Below are positions 49,985-61,313 of a stretch of DNA of 64,000 nt, in pieces. The notes below the pieces were generated by a model. It was not told the origin of the DNA. It made no database searches and saw only the letters and a list, made by a program, of their open reading frames with translations. This DNA comes from Maea johnstoni (taxonomy: Eukaryota > Annelida > Polychaeta > Spionida > Magelonidae). The translations under genes were made by a program, and so were the position numbers. The stretch is from contig OZ012684.1 in NCBI GenBank assembly GCA_963942565.1, positions 72,126,895-72,190,894 of the forward strand, given 5' to 3'. How positions within the stretch are numbered: the first letter of the stretch is position 1; every line of letters starts with the position of its first letter.

Positions 49985-52228
49985 GTAAGCATTATTGACA
50001 TCCTATGGTGAATAGCACATTAAAATACCTCCCACACCAAATACACAGCACCATTTGTAGAGGTTCTTTCAAAGGGGACGTATTTTTCTCCTCAAAAATC
50101 AATGAAAAAAGTGGCATTTTTATACTCAAAAATTTAAGTTCATTACCTGAAGGTGCTTGTTACTTGATAAAGGAGGGGGAGGGGAGTGTTTTTCTCCTCA
50201 AAAATCAATGAGAAAAAGTTCATTACCGGAAGGTGCTTTTTACCTACCAAACCTTTTACCTTCCCGCAGCCTCATGTTTCCCTATAGAACTTCATATAAA
50301 AGGCTTATCAAGGAAGTCAGTTTTGAAACAATATCAAATTTTCTTGAGTTGTTTAGGGATTAGAATAATTGTCCTATGATTGTTTTACTTATTGCTTCGA
50401 CATCAAAAGTGGCACAACGCTGGCTTGTAAAATTGCCACTGATGTTCCCAAGGTCAGATGTCACAACCTTGCCAAGATACCGTCAGATTTGAAAGCCATT
50501 TTGGAGAGTGTTGATGTCTGAGAGTTTGTTTATCGGCCTGTAGAAGCATTAATGTTGCTTTTATGTTGTAATACCACTTGAGACGTGTCATTTACTGTCA
50601 GGGAACTAATCGTGCGGCGTGTGTTCTGCGCGTAATTCTGGCAGCGTTTATGCACAGCCACGGCCATCTTGACAGGGCAAAAGAAGTGTCTATTTGTCTA
50701 GTCAGGGCTACGGAGCCTTCCTGGTTTGTTTCGAGACGGCGGGGGATTCCAGTCGGAGCCACGAGTGCCTTCTTACTACTTGCCAGCCCGAGGAAATAGC
50801 TCGTAAAACCTCCATTTGGTCCATGCCAAATTCTACCTCCGCATCCAAACCATGAATTAGTTAGATGGGGGCATTCCTAATGGGAAAAGCTAGGATTTAC
50901 AGAGTCTGGGGGAAGACAATCAACCCACTCAAAGCTGCTATTTCAGGGATTAGTTGTTTTCGTGGAAGTACTTGGAATGTCCTTAATTATCCTTTTTTCC
51001 TGAGAGGGAGAGCTACCCTAATGGAAGGTTTTTTGGTTTTGGCAGTGTTGCTTCATGTGTCAGCAACCTTAGTAACCCATACAAGCAAAGAGAGGTCCTC
51101 AAAGTGTTTTCTAGACCTCTGATACTAGATAAGTAATAAGTAAAACATTTTTTTGAAGTGCAAGTCTGGATCTTGTTCTATGATATTTAAAACAAGTTGA
51201 AACAAATGTTAAGTGATTGGCCTTGCGCAGCATAACGTGGTTATGCCAGTGCATTGCTATTAAGTATAGGATGCTCTATGTGTACAGTTGCTATTGTTGG
51301 TTATGTTTTTGATGGACTACTAACAGGGATGGATATGTCCATTCAGTAGCTCTTACACTGGGTCCAACTGAAATATATGCAACTGTCATAACTAACATCC
51401 TGAGTTGTACAGTAGAAATAAGTTCCATTTAAGAATATTTGAAATTCTAAATTGTGTAAAGAAGACTGCACCAGTGTGAACTCTGAATGTGATTTTCCTC
51501 TTCTAGATTAGAATGGTTGAATTTAATGTTTAAGATCTGCAGTTCAAGATCAGTCCAAAATAAATCTCAGTCCTTTTGCAATAACTTTTTTTATGAAGAG
51601 TACTTATAAATGCAGTCAGAACACGACTGTGAGGTCTGTGAGGCCTTTTCAACTCAGGATTTGCCATTGAAAGTTTCACAATAGTGCCATATTGTTGTTT
51701 TGCTCATAACCTTGAAATAAGAAATACTCTAAATAGACCTAAAGGTCATAGCTTTATGGGGACTTGTTTTCTTTATATATGAGTGTTTTCTCAATCTAAG
51801 GAATTCTCTAAGCATTCCTTTTCGATTAAATCATTTACATAACACATTTGACTGAAAGATACGCAAAGTCTCTACATCTTGGTCCACCCATTACTGTCTT
51901 GAAATAATAACTTCTTCAAAACTATAATTCTTGTAAAGAAAATGTGTTCCCTCTCTGGGTTTGAATGGGTTAATTGCTTGCACTCCACACTGAGCGAGTC
52001 TGACACAGTCATGGAAATATCCTGACAGTTAACAAACCCATATTTTGATAAATATTTGGCTGTAAGTTCTTAAGCTGGGCTTAAAAATACCAGTATTTTT
52101 CAAATATTACTACTTTTGACAAGTTATGGGCTATGGCGTAAGTGATGACTGCACTGCTGGTTTGGGTCTTAACCAGGATTTTAAAAATGTCTCTCCAAAA
52201 CAATATTCACAATATCTGCCCATTCTGG

Positions 52229-52388
52229 AAAACCATTTAAACCATGCCATGTTGGTATTCATTGGATAGTTCTTGCTAAGTACTCTCATATGAGTACCGA
52301 TGTGCCAGGGTTTCAGTCATTTTTCTGGGGTGTTTTTTTTTCATCATTGTGTATCGGCCAAATTAGCCACCAGCAGCATAAGGGTTAA
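52229..52388 (-). mobile_element. TTAA-CCCTT MITE family A, copy 6, truncated
   Basis: A reverse-orientation copy of about 160 bp that keeps the core (AACCATGCCATGTTGG, TGCCAGGGTTTCAGTCATTT) and the CAGCAGCATAAGGGTTAA end. The opposite end, beyond the AAAACCATTTAAACC block, is missing. Confidence 0.8.
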
Positions 52389-54330
52389 ACAAATGCACTT
52401 TGACCTTGGACCTCCAGTGAGTTAACTTGTTGATAGGGTCATAACAAGTGCAATATGAGCAACTGTGTATCTGTCTACTCCAGGGCTGGCTTGTTCCCTC
52501 CTGTTTACTGTCAATAGATAGTCCTCCTTAACACATCCCTAACAAGCTGCAGGCCCCTGCTAGTAATGTACTATCCCGGTCAGCAACCGATGCCCGTTGA
52601 ATCTGCAAAGGCAGATGCCAAATCCTTGTGTAGTAGCTGATGTTATTCAGATGGCTGGATGAAGCTTGTGATGGCTTAAGGTCATTGTGAACTGACTCCT
52701 TGTGGTAGAGAAAGTAACTGAATTTTGGTAAGCAGAGTAATACAGTATTTTGGTCAAGATGCTGGTCTTAACCACCTCTCTTGATTGCAGGTTGTTGGTG
52801 ATCACTGAAAAAGAGCATTTCTGGGTAGGATATTCAGTGTTAGGTCAAAGTGAATTCCAGAGAAATAGATATCCGTAGTTAATTAGAAGAGGAGTTGGGG
52901 AGGTCAATTGTTTAGCCAAAAATATGAATAAGTGGTATTTCTGAATGAAAACCTTATGTAATTTCACTTAAACAGGAGTTAGCCAATGCTTGGAACATCC
53001 TTGAAAATAATAGATGGCTATTGTTGCAATTTCGTATGAAAATCTTTCAACCAAAGATAGGTAAAAAACACCCTTTATTTAAACCCACAGTTGGCTAAGA
53101 GGTGAATGGCGTAATAGCCAGCACTGATTTGAACTCGTGCCATTTCCCCGCCGCAGCATTGATATGTGTTCTTAGGTTCAGCTCTGACCTTTAAGACTCC
53201 ACTGATGCCATGTGCTCTCAAAGTCTTCACAGACCGCAGATAATAGCTAAATTTCATGGCTATCGGTTGCCGAGATGAAAGCACAGTTTAGCAATTACGC
53301 AAGAATTCCAGAAAAAGAGCATTGCAGAAGATGTGGGTTGACTTAGAAGTGGGCTAGTAGTACGTAGCGGAAGTGTGTTTTCTTGAGCTGATGGGAAGAT
53401 GATGATGTTGTCTGTGAGAGGAGCCGGCAGGAATCTACAACAGTTGGTGTTGGTGTTATTGGTTTTCTTAACCCCTTCCCATTATGGAACTCATGTATGT
53501 TTAGCTTAACCCATTACTGCCTGGAAATCTCTTCAAAAATGCCATCTGGACCTGTCATACTTTTGTAAATAACTTATGAATAAAGTATGAATTCACAAAA
53601 TATTTGAAAAAATATTTGTGTACCTCCCCCATCAATAAAAGCCTCATAACAAACATACAAACATAACTTTAAGAAGCATTTCCTCGATCATGAAATAATA
53701 AAGAGCGCCATGACCTAAATAAATGAATATTTCAAATGAAGAAGTTCAATATTATAACAAAAAATCCTGATCTACCTGATAATTCCATTTATTTGGCAGC
53801 AGTTGTTTTTGAAAGAAGTAAAATGTATGCATTTGGGTATTACAAAATAAGCTGATATTTTGCCCCCTTTCTGGTAATGCATAATTACTGACTCCCTGCT
53901 GTCTCGAGGGGTAGGAATCATTGTCTATGAGATGTGTCATGTCACAGGAAAAAGAATGTGCAATATCCTACAGTGAAATAGACATGTCTTCATTAAGTCT
54001 GTATTGCTGGTAATGGATTTGGCATTTGTTTTGTGAGTGTGGGAGTGGAATGTGACATTGGTCATGTACACAATGTACTTGCTATGTGCCAATGTATGCA
54101 CGCAGTATTAAATGGAGAATTGTCTAGAATAGGCTTAGGCTGAGGCAGGGAAGGTCTGCTCTTTAATCTATGCTAGTTGGCAGGGTTTGATGAGATTGTT
54201 TACCGCTTTTCACAGCTCAGGTTATTTCCCAATGAGACAAAACACTAGTTAAGTGTGTATATTTTTTCACTGTTGTTTAAAGGGGTGTTATATTGAATAT
54301 TGGCTTTGCTTTGAATCCATGATATTGCCC

Positions 54331-54544
54331 TTAACCCTTTATGCTGCTGGTGGTTAATTTGGCCAATATAAAATGATGTAAAAAAGCTGAAAAATCACTG
54401 AAACCATGGTGCATGGGTACTCATCTGAGAGAACTCATGGAGAGTTTTGCAATGAATACCAACATGACAAGGTTTAGGTGGTTTTTAAAAATCTTTCCAC
54501 CCTTGTGCTTTGTGCAAAAGTAGCCTTAACATTGTAAGGGTTAA
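54331..54544 (+). mobile_element. TTAA-CCCTT MITE family A, copy 7
   Basis: A complete forward copy of 214 bp with both ends intact, TTAACCCTTTATGCTGCTGG and ACATTGTAAGGGTTAA. It shows best that the element is bounded by TTAA followed by CCCTT, the arrangement of piggyBac-type termini. Confidence 0.88.
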
Positions 54545-55070
54545 TGCATTTTATCCTCAATGAAAACAAGTCTAGAAAATTTGTTAAATTCTTCACTTGG
54601 TTGATCAGATATGCTTTATTGAATGAGTGACTAATTTGGGTTTTTTGTATTGTTTAGAATCATTGTATTTGTGTGGGTTATCAGTGCTTTAGAACCTTAT
54701 GGGTTAAACTGAGCTGCTGTTGTTCCCAACTCCTCTCCTTGCCTCAACATGTCTCTGTTTGGGGGGCTCTTGTAAATGATCCTGACAGGGAAGAATTAAA
54801 CTTCGTCCCAGGAGGAACTGGCAACAGCGAGTTACCTGTTTTTTGGAGGCACGTGATTGGTCGAGCCAGACAGGATGGGCTACCTTGCCAGCCGTGCGCC
54901 TCACAGGAACAATAAATTGACGAATCGCCATGGCAGCGGTTGCTGGCAATTTGGAGTGTCTGGGATGTGGGAAGGAGTTCAGAGGAAGGTCATTTAGGGC
55001 TGCTGGCCAGACTGCTGGCCGTGGCTGTGCTGGGCCAGCTTAGTGGTTTAAAATGAATGTAGGAAATGAA

Positions 55071-55493
55071 TAATACTCTCATTTGTGGACTGGACCTGTT
55101 TCTTTTAGATACCTTGAAAATGATGGAATGGGTTGAGTAAGGGTTTGGATATGGTTTTGATCTTAGGCAGGGAGATTTTCAATTATGGACTGAACCTATT
55201 TCTTTTAGATACCTTGAAAATGAGGGAAGGGGTTGAGTAATAATAATAATTGATATTTGATATGGCACTGTTTCCACCTATAATGTTCAAAAGCACTTTA
55301 AAGAATAGTCAGTGGACAGATGTTTATAGTCCATATAGTCAAATAAACTTCTTACGAAATAGCAATGAGTAAGGGTTAATGGATATGATTTTGATCTTAG
55401 GCAGGGAGATTTTCAATCATGGACTGAGCCTGTTTGCTTTAGAATCTTTGACTATATGAGAAGGGGTTGAGTAAGGGTTTAAATATAGTTTCA
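55071..55493. repeat. Tandem repeat, about 110-bp unit, three copies, one interrupted
   Basis: The order GGACTGGACCTGTTTCTTTTAG, GAAAATGA, GGGGTTGAGTAAGGGTTT and GATCTTAGGCAGGGAGATTT recurs with starts near 55087, 55196 and 55420. The gap between copies 2 and 3 is longer because 125 bp is inserted after GGGGTTGAGTAA of copy 2. Confidence 0.8.
55241..55365 (-). mobile_element. SINE-tail fragment inserted in a minisatellite, 7-bp target duplication
   Basis: A 125-bp insert that begins (TAA)n TTGATATTTGATATGGCAC, followed by CAAAAGCACTTTAAAG. This is the reverse of a degenerate retroposon tail of the kind seen at the end of the 2959-3231 SINE. TGAGTAA flanks it on both sides (55234-55240 and 55366-55372). 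The other two copies of the host tandem unit are uninterrupted at the same place, which gives a pre-insertion reference. The tRNA-like head is missing, so it is 5'-truncated or a tail-only relative. Confidence 0.7.
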
Positions 55494-55902
55494 TTTTAAT
55501 CAGGAGGAGGATAATGGCCGAATACTGGCTATTCTACCGAAGAGACCAAATAGAAAATATTGCATCTTCCTCATGTACTTAGTATAACCTTGCTCACTGG
55601 GCCTCTTCACTGAAGAAAATCTTAGTAATTAATGTGAATGGAATGTAAGATGAACAATACCACCTATAGGTATTTTTATTCACAATTTCTAACATTAAAA
55701 TGCCACTTTTCTCTGGACTTGAAAGAAAATAACTCCACCCTTGCAAAAATACTATGCAGTTCTATGTTTGTCTTAAAAAGTTCATTATTCTTGCGTCAAA
55801 AATGGACTTTATCTATTGGTAGGACCTAAATGTGCATTTATGAGTGTTTCTTTAGTCATTGTGTATGCAATCTTGTCATGTCTTTCCACTTGTTAAGTTG
55901 TT

Positions 55903-56290
55903 ACCCTTGACCGCAGTGCATGACAAAGAAACTACTCTGGGAGATCTTTTTCTCTCTCTCTCTTTGAAAAAGAAAAGAGTGGATGCCAATTTCATCCAAA
56001 GTGTCTGGTGATTGTGTTTGTTGCAATCTCTACATTCTTTTCTCTTGACCGAAGGTCATGACAGAAAATATCCAAATAGGAAATTGTTTTATTTTTTTCT
56101 CTTTGAAAAGAAAGGAATGGATGCCAATTTCATCCCTAGTGTCTTGTGACTGTGTTTGTCTCAATCTCTCTACATTCTTTTCTCTTGACCAAAATGCATG
56201 ACAAAAAATATTCAAATGAGAAAAGGTTTTAATTTTTGGATGTCAATTTCATCTCTAGTGTCTGGTGACTGTGTTTGTCTCTATCTCTCT
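55903..56290. repeat. Tandem repeat, 138-140 bp unit, nearly three copies
   Basis: TTGACC followed by a GCATGACARAAAATA-like block, a T/C-rich block, TGGATGCCAATTTCATC and AGTGTCTGGTGACTGTGTTTGT starts at 55907, 56045 and 56185. The right-hand copy ends in CTCTCTCTGTG just before the splice acceptor of the exon at 56364. Confidence 0.8.
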
Positions 56291-56363
56291 CTGTGTCTCC
56301 TTACGCTGCCTGTTGTCTGATGTGGATGTTAACTAGGTGTTGTTCTCTCTGACTTGCTTGCAG

Positions 56364-56402
56364 GGTCCTGTACGAGCGGTGGCCAAGGCTGCCTTGAAGA
56401 AG
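56364..56402 (+). CDS. MAP7: MAP7-family protein, exon e (39-bp micro-exon)
   Basis: A 39-bp exon, phase 0 in and out: CTTGCTTGCAG|GGT CCT GTA .. TTG AAG AAG|GTCAGT. It encodes GPVRAVAKAALKK, a short basic peptide between the charged segment and the MAP7 domain. Good acceptor, acceptable donor, and phases that match the flanking exons. Being in-frame and very short, it may be alternatively spliced. The open frame continuing past the donor (Thr/Asp runs) is intron. Confidence 0.7.
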
Positions 56403-56599
56403 GTCAGTACTACCAGCCCCCCTACTACTACTGCTGCTGCTGCTACTACTGATGATGATGATCATTATACATGCTGGCATGTGGCCTTGCCTTGTTATAT
56501 ACCCCCCTACCCCTCTCCCTCTTGACTCAACTATCACCTCTTTCCAGTGATCTTATGAATCACAAAAGAAAAAAGCAAACATTGTTTCTTAACATTAAA

Positions 56600-56825
56600 G
56601 CCATTCATGAAGAGAGCTCTCATTGAAAAACGTCACCTGTATGCTGTGATGCTTTTATAAAATAATCAGGAAGCAAAGCAAAAGCTCCTTGCTAAATATT
56701 TGAAGGACAGTTTAAGTTTATGTTCTGACTAATATTTCCTTCAAGTATTTTCCCTAAGGTGCTTTTGTTAGTGAGTTATGATTAAATAAACTGTATTATT
56801 TTTTATGCTGAAGGCATGAATGAAT
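56600..56825. mobile_element. MITE-like family B, diverged copy
   Basis: It shares CTAAATATTTGAAGGACAGT, TTCTGACTAATATTTCCTTC and AAGTATTTTCCC-like blocks with 11728-11873 and ends near GGCATGAATGAATTGAG. More diverged than the other two copies, so the boundaries are approximate. Confidence 0.45.
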
Positions 56826-57170
56826 TGAGACAAAAAGATAGAATGCCATCTCATCACCAGATTATTGAAATATTCTATGCTCATTTAGAGCGGGTCAACA
56901 AATATCAAGTATATCTTTCTAGATCCTTCAGAATATAAGGGAAACAGCCTTATTTTATTTTTTGCTAAATGAAAGATTAAAATAGTAAAATTTAAAAACG
57001 TGGATAACAAAATCAAATATTTCTCAAATAGTTTTGTTGCATTATCAAGATATTTCCATGTGTCAGACCATATGTGTACTCTGGATGTGAATCTAGCAGT
57101 CTAGTGACTAGCTTACTTTCTAATGAGGGCATGTAAGAGGCGCCCATGCCAAATGAAGCTAGGGACACCA

Positions 57171-57262
57171 AGGAAATCCTAGGGTTTCTTAGGAAAATCC
57201 CAGAATTTCTTAGGAAAATTCCAGAATTTCTTAGGAAAATCCCAGGATTTGCGAAGAAGTCT
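57171..57262 (+). repeat. 21-bp tandem repeat, about four copies
   Basis: TTTCTTAGGAAAATYCCAGAA units start at 57185, 57206 and 57227, with partial units on both sides. The period is a multiple of three, so one frame reads FLRKIPE repeated three times. Confidence 0.9.
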
Positions 57263-59916
57263 CAGCAGCATCATTTGGTAAGGGCATGGAGTGGAGTGGA
57301 GAGGTGGGGTTTTCATACTAACATTCTTACCCCTGCAGTCAACAACTACAGGCTTGTTTTTCACAGGTGCACAGCTGAACAGAGATTTTATTTCAGAGAG
57401 ATGTGGGCATCATTTTTCTGGTTAAAATATATGCAAGGGGAATATTCACCTAAAGCATGTCTTGAACGCAACATGCAGGAGAGCACATTATTTTGGATAT
57501 GGTATCTGGTCAATCTATTATTGGTAGGGGAAATGACTTTGCACTCCATTATAGTAGTGGGAGGAGATGTATATGGGATCGGATGTAATTGAATTCTATC
57601 AAGTTTTTAAAGATAATACATTTTGAAGCAGAATAATTTAACCATGCATTTAATAGATCAAAGAAGTAGTTCAGTGAGATTTACCAAACTTAAATGGAAG
57701 GCTTTAGCTTACCTATCTATAGTATAAAGATCATGGCTTATGCCAAAGTGAAGAAGTTTCACAAAAATTCTAACTTGAAAACCAGAGTCACTTTTCATGT
57801 GTTCCTGAAGATAAAGATGTAAATTGATACCAGCTAAGGGAAAGGGCAATGACAGATTCATAATTTCTTAATTCCCAATGACCATTTTGTTAAAATTTTA
57901 TGCAAAGAAAAGTATTGAAATTGACTTTTGCATCATGCAGATTAGTGTTTAGATTTGCTGTGCTATATTTATGACTAACCTGTTCACTCTCTTCTTACTA
58001 ACAGTTGTAGTTTTAACACCATGTGGTATCTTGGTGCGGTGTCTAGGGTTTCTATATATTTAAAAGTTTTTTCTTGTAATGTTATTAAAGCTTACTTAAC
58101 CTATGACAACTGAACACTTGAAACGTAATTGAATCTCCTATTCAAGGCATAAAATACTCAACTTTCTCCTTATCAATTGATTTAATACAAGTCAGGCGTG
58201 GTTGGTTTTGTTGCGGTCATCAATTTTGATTTTATGAGACAATAATGGTCGAAGTTTCATCTTACTATTTCAATATGAGCTATTTTATTCCCCTAAGCTT
58301 TCTAATCATATCTTGTCATAAATTTTTTAAAGATTTTAAAAGTATTTTCCTGTTTGAAACCCAGCTTTTCCCAGAGCTTTGTTTTTACTAACTGAGGTAT
58401 ACATTTTCTGATAACTTTTCCTAGAGGATGAGGCGACGAAGATGGGCAAGTTGTTCTGAAATCTTTGTAACATCTTTTGTTTTCATGTAGCTGAGATTTC
58501 CAACCATATTTAAAGGCTGTTCCAGAAAGAAAAACAGGAGGGTGGGGATGGCATGCTCCAACAATTTTTTAAAATCAGGCTTCAATTTTTGGCAATTTAA
58601 TGACAAACATGAATCTTTGAAATTGAAAGGTGTATTAAGTACAGCTGCAATATTGAGTGTCATTTGGAAAAACCATGCCTGTATATGAATAATGAAATCG
58701 CTAAAATATCTCAGCTGCAACAAAAATTGCTTAGTACTCTCATCTGCATTTGATAAATATTGGAAGCTTTAATTGCTTATCTTCTAAGCAAGGGAAGAAC
58801 AAGATCCTCTGATAATTCAACTGTTTTTCAATTTGAATCTTGAAAGCATTTTTAAGTTATTGTTTTAATATTTTCATAGACCAGTTTCTGCTAGTAATGA
58901 GTTGCTAATGGACCAGGATTGTTCTAGCTACTAACTTTGTATCTTGCCTAGGCAGTTGAGTGGTGCTTGTTAGTTGGCGTATATGGCACCAGAGGGTGCA
59001 CCATAGGTGCTAACAGGGTGGACCTTGGTTTTGAGTAGATTTAGTGCAGCTATAATTGCTAATGTTTTTGCATTTAAATCCAGACTGCTAGTGCTTGAGC
59101 ATGATCAAATAACGTCCTGAAGATGAAATGTTGTTCACGAGGTTTTTCACATTTTGTGTATGACAGTTACCAAGGAGGAAAGTTAAGCAATGAGAAAGGA
59201 CTTATATACAATCAAATGTTTGCCATTTCTCTAACAATTTTGCCTCTGCTATATAGCTTCAAGAGAAATATGTTTAGTTTTGTTATTCTGAAAAGTTGTT
59301 ATTTTAACCACTTTTAACCACAAAATGTAACCAAATACCATTAACCATTTGTTCTGATATTAAACCATCTTATTTAAGTTTTCAATCATTATATGTTTAG
59401 CCTTACTCTTTTATTTGAGAAATGCAAAGGCTTAAGATATCTTTTTTCCAGAATTATTTTTAAAAATTCAAATAAGCTGAAAAGGCAACCGCTTCGCAAA
59501 GAACTTAAGCAATGTTAAAGTAGTGCTTATGAAGTACATTGATATATTGATAACCATGGAAAATAAAGTTAAAATTTGTAACAATCTTAGGTAATCTTAA
59601 TCTTTTTTATGATAACCATGGTGAAATACGGCTTCAAATCTGTATCATAAAATATAGTTTGCAAAATGACATTTCCTCCAAAGCATATTGATAATGCTTA
59701 TTCTATGACCACCGTTTCAGGATTGATTTGACTTCGGGATTCCTCTCATGGGCAGAACTGTTGAAGGTTTGGGTTAAGTCAAACAGTTATTTTACTGCAA
59801 ATAGTTTTTGTAATATTTCAGTTTGAAATATCAACCTCACAGAGATTCACCAGTCGGAAAGGGTCGAACAGCCTCAGAAAATATCTTTAATCAGAATCAT
59901 CTTGATGATTTTTCAG

Positions 59917-60107
59917 TCCAAATCGCCCTCTCCTAAAGAATCGCCGGTGCGCGAGGTGCCACCTGCTGCTCCCTCTGGTGGTGAGAAGAGTAACAACATC
60001 AAGGATGAGACAGAGGCGAAGGCCAAGCTGACGGAGAGGAGGCGCCAGGCCAAGGAGAAGGCCGCTCGAGAGGCTGAGGAGGAGAGGCTCAGGCAAGAAG
60101 AACTCAG
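59917..60107 (+). CDS. MAP7: MAP7-family protein, exon f (start of MAP7 domain)
   Basis: A 191-bp exon, phase 0 in and phase 2 out: GATTTTTCAG|TCC AAA TCG .. GAA CTC AG|GTAAGA. It encodes SKSPSPKESPVREVPPAAP, then KDETEAKAKLTERRRQAKEK and AAREAEEERLRQEELR. The EAxxxLTERRRQAKEKxxREAEEERL pattern matches the opening of the vertebrate MAP7 domain ([30 protein letters not shown] in MAP7D1, recalled, not searched). In animal MAP7 proteins this coiled coil binds the kinesin-1 heavy-chain stalk and helps load the motor on microtubules. The split Arg codon (AG|G) is completed by the exon at 60898. Confidence 0.93.
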
Positions 60108-60897
60108 GTAAGAGATCAGATAAAGAGTGTAAGGCTAAGGAGGAAAATACCTTTTCATTTAAGTGGTAACTGCATGTGTTTACATTCCAACCTCGTAATT
60201 TCCAATAACCCCTTAAAAATATTAAAAAATCATCAGGTGCTGTATGCATTTCAAACCATAACCATTTTTGGTTTAGGTATTCTTACTTTTGATGATAACA
60301 AAAGGACAGAACTTTTTCAAAGTAAATCTTTATAAAAGATGAATATAGTTGTTCCTCAGTGTATCACTATTCACTAGCAGTTATCCATAGTATTGCATTT
60401 TTGTGTATTCGCAAATGACTAAACCTCTACAGTAAACCACGTTCGTTGGACCTACCTAACTTCCCAGACAAAAAGCACTGTTCCCAAATTATTCCTTTTA
60501 ACTTCTAAGGTAATAGCGTAATTCGGTTACCTCAGATGCTTTTTCTTTGTCCCTTTTGTGGGAGATAAGCAATGTTTTCTGTATTTGTATTCATAGACGT
60601 TCATAGACCTTTAGTTCCTCTGTGGGCCTGCATGTGGTCTAAGGTGTTGCCACTGACTGCTAGTTATCTCTCACCACTGCCTGGGTTAGAATCCCAGCTG
60701 GAGCAAGTAAGAAAGTTGCCAGTGACTTGGGGTTAGGCGGTGGTTTTTGCTGGGTACTCTGGTTTCTTCCACCATTTACACCTGGCTAGTCTCGACTTAG
60801 CCGCAATATGGTACAAAAAGTGATGAAAATCTAAATTCCAAATTCCAAATTTGATTACTCTATACATGATCATGATTCTACTTGCTCTTTCCCCCAG
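60108..60897 (+). other. MAP7 intron (phase 2), 0.8 kb, carrying a SINE
   Basis: The right two thirds is mostly a SINE. The left part is AT-rich with nothing recognised. The acceptor TGCTCTTTCCCCCAG lies about 45 bp after the SINE tail. Confidence 0.7.
60620..60850 (+). mobile_element. tRNA-derived SINE, plus strand
   Basis: A tRNA-like head contains an A-box-like TGGTCTAAGGTGTTGCC and a B-box-like GGGTTAGAATCCCAGC (GGTTCRAATCC type with one change). The body contains GCTGGGTACTCTGGTTTCTT followed by CCACC, a degenerate form of the CCGGGTACTCCGGTTTCCTCCCACC block found in marine-invertebrate retroposons. The tail ends in AAATTCC repeats. No clear target-site duplication could be picked out. 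It differs from the 2959-3231 SINE in body and tail, so at least two SINE lineages are present. Confidence 0.7.
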
Positions 60898-61078
60898 GAT
60901 TCAAGAGGAGGAGCGCCAGAGGCTGGAGGAGGAGGCGGAGCGCAAGGCGGCCGAGGAGGACGCCCGCCTGGCCGCGGAGGCCCGCAAGCTGGAGGAGGAG
61001 CGGCTACAGAAGGCCATCGAGGCAGAGGATCTAAGGAAGAAGGAGGAAGCCGAGAGGCTCGAGAGGGAGAGTATAGAG
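60898..61078 (+). CDS. MAP7: MAP7-family protein, exon g (core of MAP7 coiled coil)
   Basis: A 181-bp exon, phase 2 in and phase 0 out: TCTTTCCCCCAG|G ATT CAA .. ATA GAG|GTAGGT. It encodes IQEEERQRLEEEAERKAAEE, DARLAAEARKLEEERLQKAI and EAEDLRKKEEAERLERESIE, an uninterrupted heptad-rich coiled coil with alternating E and R/K, typical of the MAP7 domain. GC-rich codons (GAG, CGC, CTG) contrast sharply with the flanking intron. No helix-breaking residue occurs in the 60 residues. Confidence 0.94.
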
Positions 61079-61109
61079 GTAGGTCCTTGCCCCTGATCAG
61101 ATAGCTTTA

Positions 61110-61313
61110 ATGATAATGATGATGATAATAATATTGATAATAATAATAATAATATTAATAATGATAGTAATAATAAAAATAATGATTATTATAATGATAA
61201 TGAAATAATAACAATGATAATAATAATAGTGATAATGATAATGAAATAATAATAATGAAAATGATAATGAAAATGATAATAATAGTGATAATAACAATAG
61301 TAATAATGATACT
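61110..61313. repeat. Degenerate (AAT/GAT)n array in intron
   Basis: About 200 bp of AATAAT, GATAAT and AATGAT units. It produces an Ile/Ser/Tyr frame on the minus strand that is not a gene. It lies only about 30 bp downstream of the exon g donor. Confidence 0.95.

Larger units (their letters stand above)
49985..56363 (+). other. MAP7 intron (phase 0), 6.4 kb
   Basis: Holds two family A MITEs, a minisatellite interrupted by a SINE-tail fragment (55.07-55.5 kb) and a repeat of about 140 bp (55.9-56.3 kb). GC-richer patches at about 50.57-50.82 and 54.70-55.03 kb have short frames but no matching splice sites. They may be regulatory. A TCAAAAATCAATG block recurs at 50094 and 50197 as part of a small diverged duplication. 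Otherwise nothing is recognised. Confidence 0.7.
56403..59916 (+). other. MAP7 intron (phase 0), 3.5 kb
   Basis: AT-rich. Contains a family B MITE-like segment at about 56.6-56.8 kb and a 21-bp repeat at 57.18 kb. A 148-codon frame at 57146-57592 starts in that repeat but lacks splice context or family resemblance. The frames near 58.4-58.7 and 59.1-59.3 kb are ordinary AT-rich noise. Confidence 0.75.

Noticed and set aside
49505-50001. Minus-strand Leu/Ser-rich frames of 140 and 160 codons, and a plus-strand Arg-rich frame
   Set aside because: Shadows of the Lys/Glu/Arg-rich MAP7 exon d. GAG/AAG codons read as CTC/CTT (Leu) on the opposite strand.
50578-50799. GC-richer open stretch in the MAP7 intron
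   Set aside because: The only nearby AG (CTTGACAG) lacks a pyrimidine tract and no donor follows in the right phase. Left as possible regulatory DNA.
57340-57366. Candidate micro-exon after ACCCCTGCAG (STTGLFFT..)
   Set aside because: Its length does not preserve the phase 0 frame between exons e and f.
60622-60700. Possible tRNA gene on the plus strand
   Set aside because: The B box carries a substitution, spacing to the A box is long, and the sequence runs straight into a retroposon body. Called a SINE head.
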